In this document: piece by piece, positions 18,501 to 27,466 of the stretch
Numbering within the stretch: the first letter of the stretch is position 1
Layout: the number at the start of each line of letters is the position of its first letter
Assembly: GCF_029894125.1 (NCBI RefSeq)
Contig: NZ_JARXYZ010000028.1
Span: 43,898-107,897 of the forward strand
Origin: Kitasatospora sp. MAA19
Lineage (GTDB): Bacteria; Actinomycetota; Actinomycetes; Streptomycetales; Streptomycetaceae
DNA: 64,000 bases
Direction of reading: 5' to 3'
Translations under genes and position numbers: made by a program
The notes under the pieces: model-generated
What the model was told of the DNA's origin: nothing
Seen by the model: only the letters and a program-made list of their open reading frames with translations
Database searches by the model: none

Positions 18501-19403
18501 ATGGACCTCGACCTGCGACTCGTGCGCTACTTCACGATCGTGGCGGAGTACGGCAACTTCGGCCGGGCCGCCACCAGGCTCCACCTGGCGCAGCCGTCGC
18601 TGAGCCGTCAGATCCAGCGACTGGAGGCTCAGCTCGGCGTCCGGCTATTCGACCGCTCGCCGCAAGGCAGCAGCCTCACCGACGCCGGCCAGGCCTTCCT
18701 TCCCAGGGCCCGGATACTGCTCCAAGAGGCCGAGCAAGCCGCTCACACGGCCAGAGCCGCCGTCCATCCCCGTACCATCACCGTCGGCTGCGCCGAAGGA
18801 CTGGTCATCACCGTCTGTGTGCAGGAACTGCGCCGCCGGCACCCTGACGGCCAGGTCCGCACCAGGCACCTCGACTGGCGGGACACGCGCGCCCTCGCCG
18901 AGGGGCGGGTCGACGCCCTCGTCGCGTACGGGCCCCTGCCCTTGCCCACGGACGGCTTCCGGGTGACCAGACTCCACGAGGAGTCGCGGGTACTGGTCAC
19001 GTCGGCACGTCATCATCTGGCGAACGAGAGAACCGTCAGCCTGCGGGCTCTGTCGGACGAGGAACTGGTCGGCTGCGTCAGCACTCCGGTCCTGTGGAGC
19101 ACGCCCAAGCCCGTCGGCAACCGCCCGGCACCACCCCCGCCCGCGATCGACGACAGCTTTGAGGACAAGCTGGAACTCATCGCCACCGGCCACTGTGTCG
19201 CGATCTTCCCGGCCGGTGATCGACGCGCTGCTGTGCGCGAGGACATCGCCCTGGTGCCCGTCATCGACATCGATCCCTGCGAGGTCGTGCTCGTCACGCG
19301 CGCTGACGACCCCAACCCGCTGCTCGGATCGCTGGAAGACGTCGCACGTACATTGCTCGGCACAGCCTCCCGACGGGAGAACGACGAACTGCCGGTCAAC
19401 TGA
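18501..19403 (+). CDS. LysR-family transcriptional regulator
   Basis: 300 residues. HTH MDLDLRLVRYFTIVAEYGNF and LAQPSLSRQIQRLE, then an effector-binding domain. Likely controls the divergent SDR at 17658 through the palindrome in the shared intergenic region. Followed directly by an IS3 relic. Confidence 0.94.
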   Translation: MDLDLRLVRYFTIVAEYGNFGRAATRLHLAQPSLSRQIQRLEAQLGVRLFDRSPQGSSLTDAGQAFLPRARILLQEAEQAAHTARAAVHPRTITVGCAEGLVITVCVQELRRRHPDGQVRTRHLDWRDTRALAEGRVDALVAYGPLPLPTDGFRVTRLHEESRVLVTSARHHLANERTVSLRALSDEELVGCVSTPVLWSTPKPVGNRPAPPPPAIDDSFEDKLELIATGHCVAIFPAGDRRAAVREDIALVPVIDIDPCEVVLVTRADDPNPLLGSLEDVARTLLGTASRRENDELPVN

Positions 19404-19514
19404 ACCCATTGCCTCTGCGAGGTGTTCCAGATGGCTGTCGCCGCGCTGCACAGTCAGCGGGGCTGTCGACCGCTCCCGGTCGGGATGGGGCCGACTCCAC
19501 CGATTTCCGACTCG

Positions 19515-19838
19515 GTCCGTCAGCCGTACATCGCCACGCGGTACGGACGCAAGGGCGCCACCGAGAGGTTGGTCGAGGTCGGCGCCTCGGCATCCGTCGG
19601 GTCCGTCGCGGACTCGTACGACAACGCGATGGCCGAGGCCCTGAACGGCACGTTCAAGGCCGAACTGATCGAACATCAGGGGCCGTGGCGGGACTTCGAC
19701 GAGGTCGAGCGGGCCGTCTTCCAGTGGGTCGCGTGGTACAACAGCGAGCGCCTCCACTCCGCCCTCGGCTACATGCCGCCCGACGAGTACGAGCAGGCGT
19801 ACTGGACGGGACTGGAGCAACACCCGCAAGTCGCTTGA
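19515..19838 (+). pseudogene. IS3-family transposase (OrfB) C-terminal remnant
   Basis: About 100 codons of the integrase-core end: VGSVADSYDNAMAEALNGTF, WRDFDEVERAVFQWVAWYN and SALGYMPPDEYE. Upstream catalytic residues and OrfA are missing here. An OrfA-like piece lies at 50464, but the two need not be from the same element. Confidence 0.85.
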
Positions 19839-20148
19839 TCACACGATCGCGGACTCCACGAAAGTCGGGGCAGCTCACTTTCCCTCCTACACCACTCCAC
19901 GGGACGCCATCCTGGAAGGCGCCCGGGGGTTGGTGAACGACCCGGCGGACTCATTCCGGGTGGGTGCGGGGGATGAGTGGTGCAGACCGTGCGAGTCGGT
20001 CCTGGTCGAGGGTGCTCGGGAAGGTGGGAGGACTCCGGGCCGCTGGGGTGCGTTCACTCGGATGGCCCGTACACGGAGACGAGCCGACTGGTGTCCTCGA
20101 CTCTGGAATCCCGGGCGTCGTCTGACGCCTTCGCGCAGAAGGAGTGGC
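19839..20148. other. Intergenic, 310 bp
   Basis: Nothing recognised beyond the promoter side of the hydrolase gene. AGAAGGAG at 20137-20144 is its ribosome site. Confidence 0.4.
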
Positions 20149-21006
20149 ATGCGAATATCCTGGAAGTCGCGCCGCGACTTGAACATCGTTCGTTGGGGTG
20201 CGGCATTTCTGGCGGTATCGGGAACCGCCTCCGTCCTGGCGGCCGTCATGGCGCAGTCCGGTGGTCCGAGTGGTGATCCCGGCGGGGAGAAGCCCACCAT
20301 CGTGCTCGTACACGGTGCCTTCACCGACGCGTCGAGCTGGAACGGCGTCGCGGAACGGCTCCAGAAGAACGGCTACCGGGTGGCCGCACCGGCCAACCCC
20401 CTCCGCGGCATTCCCCAGGACTCGACCTACCTCGCGAGTTTCCTGGAGTCCGTCAAGGGACCGATCGTCCTGGTTGGTCATTCCTATGGCGGAGAGGTGA
20501 TCTCGCAGGCTTCCGTCGGAAACGACAACGTCAAGGCCCTCGTGTACATCAACGCGATCATGCCCGATGTGGATGAGTCGTCCTCCAGCCTCTCGGCGAA
20601 TTTTGCTCCCCCTGAACTCACCAAGGCTTTGAAGCAGGTGCCCTTCCGAAATGGCGACGGCACTACCGGCACGGACGCGTATATACAGCCGGACAGACTG
20701 CACCTGGTCTTCGCCGAGGACCTGCCCACGAGTCGGACCGACATTCTGGCAGTCACACAGCGTCCGATCGCGCTGTCGGCGTTCACGGACAAGCTCACCG
20801 GCGCGGCATGGCGAAACAAGCCCGTTTACGCCCTTGTCGGCAAGCAGGACCGGGCGATCAATCCGAGTCTGGAGCGATTCGAAGCAAAGCGGGCGAATGC
20901 CCGCAAGACGGTTGAGATCGACTCCTCGCACGTGTCCCTCCTCTCCCAGCCGGAGGCGGTCAAAAACCTGATCGTCGACGCCGCCGAGGACTACATGCGG
21001 AAATAG
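20149..21006 (+). CDS. Exported alpha/beta hydrolase
   Basis: 285 residues. Basic N-terminus and hydrophobic segment (AAFLAVSGTASVLAAVMA) form a signal or anchor, so it probably acts outside the membrane. Hydrolase motifs: oxyanion VLVHGAFTDASSW, nucleophile GHSYGGE (Ser) and late His in SSHVSLLSQPEAV. Resembles salicylate-esterase/EstC-like lipolytic proteins. ATG at 20149 with AGAAGGAG five bases upstream. Stand-alone. Confidence 0.88.
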   Translation: MRISWKSRRDLNIVRWGAAFLAVSGTASVLAAVMAQSGGPSGDPGGEKPTIVLVHGAFTDASSWNGVAERLQKNGYRVAAPANPLRGIPQDSTYLASFLESVKGPIVLVGHSYGGEVISQASVGNDNVKALVYINAIMPDVDESSSSLSANFAPPELTKALKQVPFRNGDGTTGTDAYIQPDRLHLVFAEDLPTSRTDILAVTQRPIALSAFTDKLTGAAWRNKPVYALVGKQDRAINPSLERFEAKRANARKTVEIDSSHVSLLSQPEAVKNLIVDAAEDYMRK

Positions 21007-21304
21007 CGCCCCCGAACCAGTCCACGGCGTCAAGACCTCGGCGGCGGGAGGCCAGAGCCGTCTGTGTGAGCCGCTTCGCTCACTGAGCTCATCCTCCTGG
21101 GCCCGCACCTCCTGCGCCGCCGCGGATTCCAGCCGTTCGCCGTGCCCCTCGCGCGCTGACGGCTGCCGCGCCGGGTGCCGACCGCAACCTCGGACCAGTT
21201 GCACCGTACGGCTGCATCCATCGGGCGGTATGACCGTAATGCCGGCCCTCCGCGCAGGCGGCCGCGGTCCCCCTTGAGTCGTCCCCTTTCGGAAGGTGTG
21301 CCGC

Positions 21305-22081
21305 ATGTCCACGGAAACCCTTGCCAAGCCCCTGACCGGCCGCGTGGCGGTCGTCACCGGAGCCTCCAGCGGCATCGGTGAGGCCTCGGCCGAACATCTG
21401 GCGGGGCTGGGCGCACGCGTCGCCGTTCTGGCGCGGCGCGCGGACCGGCTGAACGAGCTGGTCTCCCGGATCGAGAAGAGCGGCGGCACCGCCCTGGCGA
21501 TCGCTGTCGACGTGACCGATGCCGCGGCCGTGCGGTCGGCCGCCGGCCGGGTGGCGGCCGAGCTGGGCGGCGCCGACCTGCTGTTCAACAACGCGGGCGT
21601 GATGCTGCCCGCCCCGATCGAGGAGCTGGCCACCGACCAGTGGCAGCGTCAGATCGACCTCAACATCACCGGACTGATGAACGTCATCGGCGGGTTCACC
21701 CCGCAGTTGGTCAAGGCCGCCGGAGAGCGAGGCGTGGCCGACCTGATCAACACCTCGTCGATCGCGGCGCAGAACATCTTCCCGAACTTCGCCGTGTACT
21801 CCGGCACCAAGGCGTACGTCACCCACCTCTCGCGTCATCTGCGTGTCGAGCTGGGCGCCAAGAACGTGCGGGTGTCGGCGATCGAGCCGGGCATCGTCGA
21901 GACCGAGCTGCAGAACCACGTCACCGATGACGGTGCGCTTCAGTGGCTGGAGGGCTCCAAGGAGACGATGGAGTGGCTCACGCCGCAGGACATCGCCGAA
22001 ACCGTCGGCTTCATCGCCACGCTGCCACCGCGCGTGAATCTCCAGCAGGTCACCATCATGCCGACCCGCCAGCCCAACTAA
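21305..22081 (+). CDS. SDR family oxidoreductase
   Basis: 258 residues; TGASSGIG, NNAG, Ser (NTSSIA) and YSGTK. MSTETLAK start at 21305 preferred over an ATG three codons upstream because of spacing from GGAAGG. Close in type to NADP-dependent serine/3-hydroxy acid SDRs. Ends at a very strong hairpin. Confidence 0.93.
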   Translation: MSTETLAKPLTGRVAVVTGASSGIGEASAEHLAGLGARVAVLARRADRLNELVSRIEKSGGTALAIAVDVTDAAAVRSAAGRVAAELGGADLLFNNAGVMLPAPIEELATDQWQRQIDLNITGLMNVIGGFTPQLVKAAGERGVADLINTSSIAAQNIFPNFAVYSGTKAYVTHLSRHLRVELGAKNVRVSAIEPGIVETELQNHVTDDGALQWLEGSKETMEWLTPQDIAETVGFIATLPPRVNLQQVTIMPTRQPN

Positions 22082-22093
22082 CCCTCCCGGCAC

Positions 22094-22134
22094 CCCTGTT
22101 GGGCCCGCCCGCGGCACGGGCGGGCCCAACAGGG
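22094..22134 (+). terminator. Strong hairpin terminator
   Basis: Perfect 18-bp inverted repeat (22094-22111 and 22117-22134; core TTGGGCCCGCCCG) with a 5-base loop, 12 bp after the SDR stop. Confidence 0.9.
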
Positions 22135-22137
22135 TCC

Positions 22138-22860
22138 AGCGTCGACGTGCGAGCACGCATCCGCCCGCTCCTCGAAGTCCACCCCGACCAGCGCCTGGCC
22201 GACGTCGTGCGGACCTTCGCCAGACACGCCGGCGAGCACCTACCCGGCAACCTCACCGTGACCGTCGACTGCGGGCGACTATGGCAGCACGGCGCCGTGG
22301 GGACCGGATTCCGCGGCCACGCCATGTTGTGGCTCAGCGACTTCTTCAAGGACTGGCTCCACACGCTCATCCATGACCTGTTGCGCTGGCAGGTGCGTGA
22401 GAGCCGGGGACGGTTAGCCGATCCGAGTCTGGTGGTGCTCGACACCCAGAGCCTGCACGCCGCCGCCGGGGTACCTGCGGCCACGACCGGACGGGACGCC
22501 GCCAAGAAGGTGCCGTGCCGCAAGCGAGGGCTGGCTGTTGACGTGCTGGGCCTGGTGGTCGCCGTGGTGGTGCTGGCCGCTTCCACGCACGACAACGCCT
22601 TTGGCACCGCGTTGCTGGACAAGGTCGCCGCCGGGACCTCCAGGGTGACGAAGGCGTTGGTGGACCAGGGGTTCAAGAAGACCGTGGCCGACCACGGCGC
22701 CGGCCTTGGCATCGCGGTGGAGATTGTCGAGCGCAACCCGGTCGACCGCGGCTTCGTCCCGCAGCCGATCCGCTGGAGGGTGGAGCAGACCAACGGGATC
22801 TTGATGCTGCACCGCAGGCTGGTCCGCGACTACGACGTCCCCGACGGTGGCAATCGTCTC
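22138..22860 (+). pseudogene. IS5-family transposase, decayed
   Basis: Long open stretch with DDE features: SLVVLDTQSLHAAAG (first Asp), RKRGLAVDVLGLVVAVVV, VDQGFKKTVADHGAGLGI and the end RRLVRDYD. N-terminal region degenerate (no start or ribosome site) and the C-terminus switches after RRLVRDYD into unrelated sequence. No terminal repeats found. Confidence 0.8.
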
Positions 22861-22867
22861 GCCGAGA

Positions 22868-22979
22868 GACTCCCCCCCCGGGCACCCAGAAGGTCGTCAT
22901 CGGCCGGATGAAGAAGGACGCCGGGGACATGGCGGACAGCCTGCCCATCAGCTGGCTCCTCGAATACCTCGGGACCTGA
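22868..22979 (+). pseudogene. C-terminal gene fragment, unrecognised
   Basis: After the IS5 relic a different frame encodes a plausible protein end (GTQKVVIGRMKKDAGD, SLPISWLLEYLGT, stop at 22977-22979) followed 16 bp later by a terminator hairpin. Probably the 3' end of a gene interrupted by the IS. Family not recognised. Confidence 0.45.
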
Positions 22980-22995
22980 CACGGCCCTTCCGGCA

Positions 22996-23044
22996 CAGCG
23001 GCGCGGCGGATCCCAGCGTTGAGATGGGGTCCGCCGCGCCGCTG
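22996..23044. terminator. Bidirectional hairpin terminator
   Basis: 19-base arms (22996-23014 and 23026-23044, core GCGGCGCGGCGGA) with one G-U pair. Confidence 0.8.
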
Positions 23045-23210
23045 GGCTGCGGTGGGAGCGGGGTTCATAGGCGCCATCCGGAAAGCTGTCGCATCGTCTG
23101 TCGGACCGATGTGGGGCGGCGGAGGATCGAGCCTGTCGTGGGGGCGAATTCGCCTCGGGCCCGGGTCGTCCGGGCGGCGCCTGCCGGGGCTGTTCTGGTG
23201 CACGGTGCGG

Positions 23211-24599
23211 TCAGGGGTTGGCGCCGGGGCAGGTGCAGGTCGCTTGGTGGCGGGGGATGGACGGCAGCGAGGCGAGTTGGGCGAGGGCGCGGGGTGTGGC
23301 GAGGGTGGCGGGTGAGTCGAGCATCTGCATGGTGCGGACGAATCGCAGGTACAGGCCCTGGTGGTGGGGCAGTCGGGCGGTGACGGCGCCCATGAAGCCG
23401 GTGGCGATCCGGCTCGACAGCGGCATCGCGGTGTCCTGCCAGGCCCGGTCGGTGGAGGTGCTCACCAACCACGGGCTGCGGACGAGGGCGGCGGCGCCGC
23501 GTTGGAAGGTGGGGCCGAGGCGGTCCGGCTCCCCTCGCCGGGCGTGGCGGGTGAGCAGGGCGTCGAGGAGCTTGCTCTGCAGGGCGGCCACCGTCATGCC
23601 CTGGCCGTAGACGGGGTTGAAGGCGCAGACGGAGTCGCCCAGGGCGATGAGGCGGCTGGGCCAGTTGGGGACGCGGTGGTAGCGGTGCCAGCGGTTGGCG
23701 GTGGTGTGGGTGCGGTGGATGGGGCCGGCGGGTGTGCCTTCGTCGATGATCCTGGCGAAGTCGGGGTTGCGCAGCCCGGCGGCGTAGGCGCGGAAGCCGT
23801 CATCGTCGGTGGGCGGGGTGTGACCGGCGGCTCCGAGCAGGCCGAGCAGCCATCGGTCCGGTGCGATGCGCACGACGACGCCTCCACGAGGGGAGACAGG
23901 GGCGATGGTGGGTTGGTAGGAGGCACACCAGTCCCGGTCCGGATCGGTCTGCACGGTGTAGAGGCGGGAGGCGTAACAGGCCTGCCCGTCGACCGTGAGG
24001 GTGGCGGGGAGGCGGTAGCCGGCCTGGGCGAGCCACTGGGGGAGTCGGCTGCCTCGGCCGGTGGCGTCCACGACGAGGTCGGCGCGGATGAGCTGTTCGT
24101 CGTTGTCCGGTCGCTCGGATGAGCGGGGGTGGGCGGCGACCGCGATGGTGTCGTCGCCGCAGTTGAGCAGCAGCCGGTCGACGCGCAGTCCGTGCTGGAG
24201 GGTGACGTTGTCCAGGGCGGTGACGCGTTCACGGATGGCGTGTTCCAGCAGGGCGCGGGGCAGCAGTTGCACGTCGATTCCGACGGGGGTGCGCGGTGCC
24301 CAGCCGGTGGGGAAGAGGATCTTCGTGCCTTCGGCGAAGTCGATCACCGGGCAGCCATGGGCGAGGAGTTCGGTGCGCAGGCCGGGGAAGAACTCCTCCA
24401 GCTGCGTAGCGCCGCGGGCCAGCAGAGCGTGGGGGTGGTGGGACTGGGGGACGCCCGGGCGAGCTCCGGTGCCGGGTGGGATGTCCTGCTCCAGGACGGT
24501 GACGCGGCGGAAGTGTCCGGACAGGACGCGGGCGGCGAGCAGGCCCGCGTAGCCGCCGCCGACGACTACGGCGTTGTCCCGGAGGGCTGTTCGAGCCAT
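23211..24599 (-). CDS. FAD-dependent oxygenase (epoxidase-like), terpene cluster
   Basis: 462 residues. Rossmann FAD motif VVVGGGYAGLLAARVL at the N-terminus, DATGRGSRLP in the middle and the second FAD site LIALGDSVCAFNPVYGQGM. This layout is that of group A flavoprotein monooxygenases, geranylgeranyl reductases and squalene-epoxidase-like enzymes. Placed back to back with a terpene synthase across a 207-bp symmetric promoter region, so it probably epoxidises or hydroxylates the terpene or its prenyl precursor. C-terminus ends with a Cys pair (TCTCPG). Exact reaction not decidable. Confidence 0.87.
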   Translation of the reverse strand: MARTALRDNAVVVGGGYAGLLAARVLSGHFRRVTVLEQDIPPGTGARPGVPQSHHPHALLARGATQLEEFFPGLRTELLAHGCPVIDFAEGTKILFPTGWAPRTPVGIDVQLLPRALLEHAIRERVTALDNVTLQHGLRVDRLLLNCGDDTIAVAAHPRSSERPDNDEQLIRADLVVDATGRGSRLPQWLAQAGYRLPATLTVDGQACYASRLYTVQTDPDRDWCASYQPTIAPVSPRGGVVVRIAPDRWLLGLLGAAGHTPPTDDDGFRAYAAGLRNPDFARIIDEGTPAGPIHRTHTTANRWHRYHRVPNWPSRLIALGDSVCAFNPVYGQGMTVAALQSKLLDALLTRHARRGEPDRLGPTFQRGAAALVRSPWLVSTSTDRAWQDTAMPLSSRIATGFMGAVTARLPHHQGLYLRFVRTMQMLDSPATLATPRALAQLASLPSIPRHQATCTCPGANP

Positions 24600-24650
24600 C
24601 GTGTCCTCCGCAGGCAGGGGCTGGCATCACGGTAGTGCGGGACTGGACGG

Positions 24651-24790
24651 TGAATCATCACTTTGCGGAACCTGGCCGGAAGGCTGCGAGGCCCGCTCGG
24701 TCGCGCGTCGCATCACCGGTCGCGATGCCTGCTCCGGCGCGCGGCAGCGGTCGGCGGTGCGACGACGAGCCTTCCGCACTTGATGATGGT
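24651..24790. promoter_or_regulatory. Symmetric divergent promoter region of terpene cluster
   Basis: Both ends carry related inverted motifs: ATCATCACTTTGCGGAA (left, plus strand) and, on the minus strand at the right end, ATCATCAAGTGCGGAAGGCT. Inside are GGAAGGCT and its inverse AGCCTTCC. Suggests one regulator acting on both transcripts. Confidence 0.45.
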
Positions 24791-24806
24791 CTGACAAGAT
24801 CAGGAT

Positions 24807-25829
24807 ATGACTGACACGCCATCGGGCGCGGGGGCGTTGGCGTCCGAGGCGGTGCTGCGGTGGGCGCGCCAGATGGGCTTGGCGGCGGGCATCAGCGAGG
24901 AGCGCCGCCTTGCCGCGATGCGGCTCGATGTGCTGGCCGGCCGTGCTCTCCCGCGGGGCGGTACGGCGGATGTGGAGCTGACGGCCCACTGGGCGGCGTT
25001 CGTCTGCTGGGTGGACGACCAGATCGACCGCCGGGGCCTGGGATCGGTGCCAGGGGAACTGGAGCGGTTCACAACCTCGCTGCGCCGGGTGCTCACCTGC
25101 GACGCCGCGACGTCTGCGGCGGACGCCCCGCAGGCGGTGGTCTTGGCGTGGTTGTGGGAGCGTACGGCCGCTGGCATGTCCGACCGGTGGCGGAAACGCT
25201 TCACCGCGGACTACCGGGACTTCCTGGACGCCTGTGAAGAGGAGGTCGCGGCGCGCCGCTCCGGGACCCGGCTGCCACTGGCGGATTACGTCGAACTGCG
25301 GCGCCGCACGATCACCCTGCTGCCCATGCTGAACGTCCTGGAGCGCACCGGTCACGCCCACCTGGTGGAGGACCCGCTGGTGGACGCCCAGTTGCGGGAC
25401 TTGCGCTGGGCGCTGGCCGACGTCGCGGGCTGGGCCAACGACCTGGCCTCCCAGGTGCAGGACGCGGCCGCTGGCCAGGACAACCTGGTGTCCCTGATCG
25501 CCCGCCGGGACGACTGCCCCACCGACCAGGCCCGGGCACGGGTGGCCGCGATGATCGAACAGCGCCGAGCCGAGTTCCGCGCCACCGCGCTGGCGCTGCG
25601 CACGACCCCCACTCTGCCGCAGCCTCAGCTGCGGGAACTGCGGCGCTACGTCGACCTGGTGGAGACGTTCATGGCCGCGACCCTGCACTGGCTGGCGAGC
25701 ACCGGACGCTTCGCCCTCGACGACGAGCCCGCGCATCGCAGCCAGGAGCCTGCCGCAGCGGATGCGCTCCGCACCGACCCGCCTCGGCGGCAGCCCGGGA
25801 CCGACGGTGAGTGGAGCGGGCTCGGATGA
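24807..25829 (+). CDS. Class I terpene synthase-like protein
   Basis: 340 residues, all-alpha. Asp-rich metal site DDQID (D70, D71, D74). Second metal motif N211-D-L-A-S215-Q-V-Q-D219, an NSE triad with Asp in place of Glu. An RRY-type motif follows at RELRRY. These bind Mg2+ and diphosphate, so ionisation of a prenyl diphosphate is expected. The stop overlaps the next start (ATGA), implying coupled expression with the class II cyclase. Product unknown. Confidence 0.88.
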   Translation: MTDTPSGAGALASEAVLRWARQMGLAAGISEERRLAAMRLDVLAGRALPRGGTADVELTAHWAAFVCWVDDQIDRRGLGSVPGELERFTTSLRRVLTCDAATSAADAPQAVVLAWLWERTAAGMSDRWRKRFTADYRDFLDACEEEVAARRSGTRLPLADYVELRRRTITLLPMLNVLERTGHAHLVEDPLVDAQLRDLRWALADVAGWANDLASQVQDAAAGQDNLVSLIARRDDCPTDQARARVAAMIEQRRAEFRATALALRTTPTLPQPQLRELRRYVDLVETFMAATLHWLASTGRFALDDEPAHRSQEPAAADALRTDPPRRQPGTDGEWSGLG

Positions 25830-27391
25830 GACCCGCCCCGATCCCCGCGAGCCTGCCCCGCTGGCCGCGCGCCGCGTTCCCCACCGACCTGGTGGGGGCC
25901 ACCACCAGGCTGCGCAGCCACCTTGAGGGGCGGATCGAGGCCGACGGAGCAGTGCGTTCCCCATGCCACAGCCGCGTCCTGGAATCCGCGCTCCTCATGG
26001 CCCTGCTGGACCGCACCGGCCTGGAACCCGACGCACGTGCCCGGCTCGCCGACTACCTGGCCACGCACCGCGACTCCCCCCGCCGGCTGGACCGGCTGCT
26101 GGCCCGGGCCGCACTGGGCGGCCCGACCGCCGCGTCACTCGTCCCGCTGGACGTGGCGGACTTCCTCGCCCACGCGCCGGACTTCACCAGCGCGCGCAAA
26201 CACGCCCTGCTGCACGCGGTCCTCCTGCTGCTCGGCGCCGCCCCGACGACCGGGTTCCCGGATCCCGACGCCTTCTCCCCGCACGGCCTGCACGCGTGGG
26301 CGCGCGTGCAGGTCACCGCGGTCAAGGCCATCCTCGCCCACGCGTACGGCCGTAGCGCCGCCATCTCCGAGGACGACTTGGCCCTGCTCCGCTCCACCCA
26401 GCACCTGGGCACACCCTGGGAGGGCAACCTCCTCATCCACCTGTCCGTGCTGCACGCCCTGGCCCCCCTGCCCGGCCAGCACCGCATGGTCGCCGACGGC
26501 ATACGCACCGCGCTCGCCCACCAGCGCCCCGACGGCGGAATCCCGTTCATCAGCGACGAAGACACCTGGGTCACCGCAACCGCCGCAGTGGCCCTGCACA
26601 CCGCCGGCGCCCCACGCGCTGCCATGGACACCGTCGCCCAGCGCCTGCTGCGTCTCCAGCACCCCGGCGGCTGGTCCTACACCGAACGGGCCCAACTCGC
26701 CGACGTGGACTGCACCTCCGCCGCCCTCGAAGCCCTCCACCTCGCCGACCCCGACACGCACCGCACCGCGATCCGCCGCGCCATCGACCACCTGATGGCC
26801 CTGCAAGCACCGGACGGCGGCTTCCCCACCTACCTGGCCGGCGCACCCTCGGAAGCCTGTATGACGGCCGCCGCCGCCAACGCCCTCAGCACCCAGGGAC
26901 CGATACGCCGCCACGCCCTCGATGCCGCCCTCGACCACCTCGCCTCCCAGCAACGGCCCGACGGATCCTTCGCGCCCGACTGGAGCAGCAGCCGCCACCA
27001 CACCGTCTTCCGTGCCACCCTCGCGGCCGCCCACCGCCCCGGCCCACCCGACAGCCCCGCCCGGCGCATCATCCGACGAGCCACCCAGCTGGCACTCAAC
27101 TCCCAGAACAGCGACGGCGGCTGGGGCCAGCAGGATGGCGATGCGAGCGACGCCCTGAGTACTGCCTACGCCCTCATCACCCTCACCGGACATCCTGCGC
27201 CCGCCCCTGCCGCCCGCGGCACCGCCTACCTGCTCACCCAGCAACGCCCCGACGGCTCCATCAGCAGCATCCCGGACTCCATCGGGCCACGTCCGTTCGG
27301 CTTCAGCGTCCCCGCCCTCGCCGATGTGTTCACCCTGCTCGCCCTCGGACACCTCGACCACCGCCTCACCCCCGCACCGCTGACGGCGTGA
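25826..27391 (+). CDS. Class II terpene cyclase (squalene-hopene/CPP-synthase fold)
   Basis: 521 residues, the size of bacterial class II diterpene cyclases. Several QW-like repeats (QAPDGGFPTY, QRPDGSFAPDW, NSDGGWGQQDG, QRPDGSISS). The protonation motif reads D293-V-D295-C296-T, i.e. DxDD with the last Asp replaced by Cys; the central Asp (general acid in the family) is kept. ATG at 25826 inside the previous stop. Partnered with a class I enzyme as in labdane-type pathways: class II protonates and cyclises, class I then ionises the diphosphate. No GGPP synthase is nearby. Confidence 0.88.
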   Translation: MRPAPIPASLPRWPRAAFPTDLVGATTRLRSHLEGRIEADGAVRSPCHSRVLESALLMALLDRTGLEPDARARLADYLATHRDSPRRLDRLLARAALGGPTAASLVPLDVADFLAHAPDFTSARKHALLHAVLLLLGAAPTTGFPDPDAFSPHGLHAWARVQVTAVKAILAHAYGRSAAISEDDLALLRSTQHLGTPWEGNLLIHLSVLHALAPLPGQHRMVADGIRTALAHQRPDGGIPFISDEDTWVTATAAVALHTAGAPRAAMDTVAQRLLRLQHPGGWSYTERAQLADVDCTSAALEALHLADPDTHRTAIRRAIDHLMALQAPDGGFPTYLAGAPSEACMTAAAANALSTQGPIRRHALDAALDHLASQQRPDGSFAPDWSSSRHHTVFRATLAAAHRPGPPDSPARRIIRRATQLALNSQNSDGGWGQQDGDASDALSTAYALITLTGHPAPAPAARGTAYLLTQQRPDGSISSIPDSIGPRPFGFSVPALADVFTLLALGHLDHRLTPAPLTA

Positions 27392-27466
27392 CGCACCCTC
27401 ACCAGCACCGCAAGCGGTCGCCCCGCATCGGCAATACCTAGCAAAACCAGCCCAGAAGGAGTCTCT

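Noticed and set aside
26135..27361. 408-codon minus-strand frame opposite the class II cyclase
   Set aside because: Low-complexity Gly/Val/Glu composition without motifs; mirror of the real cyclase frame.
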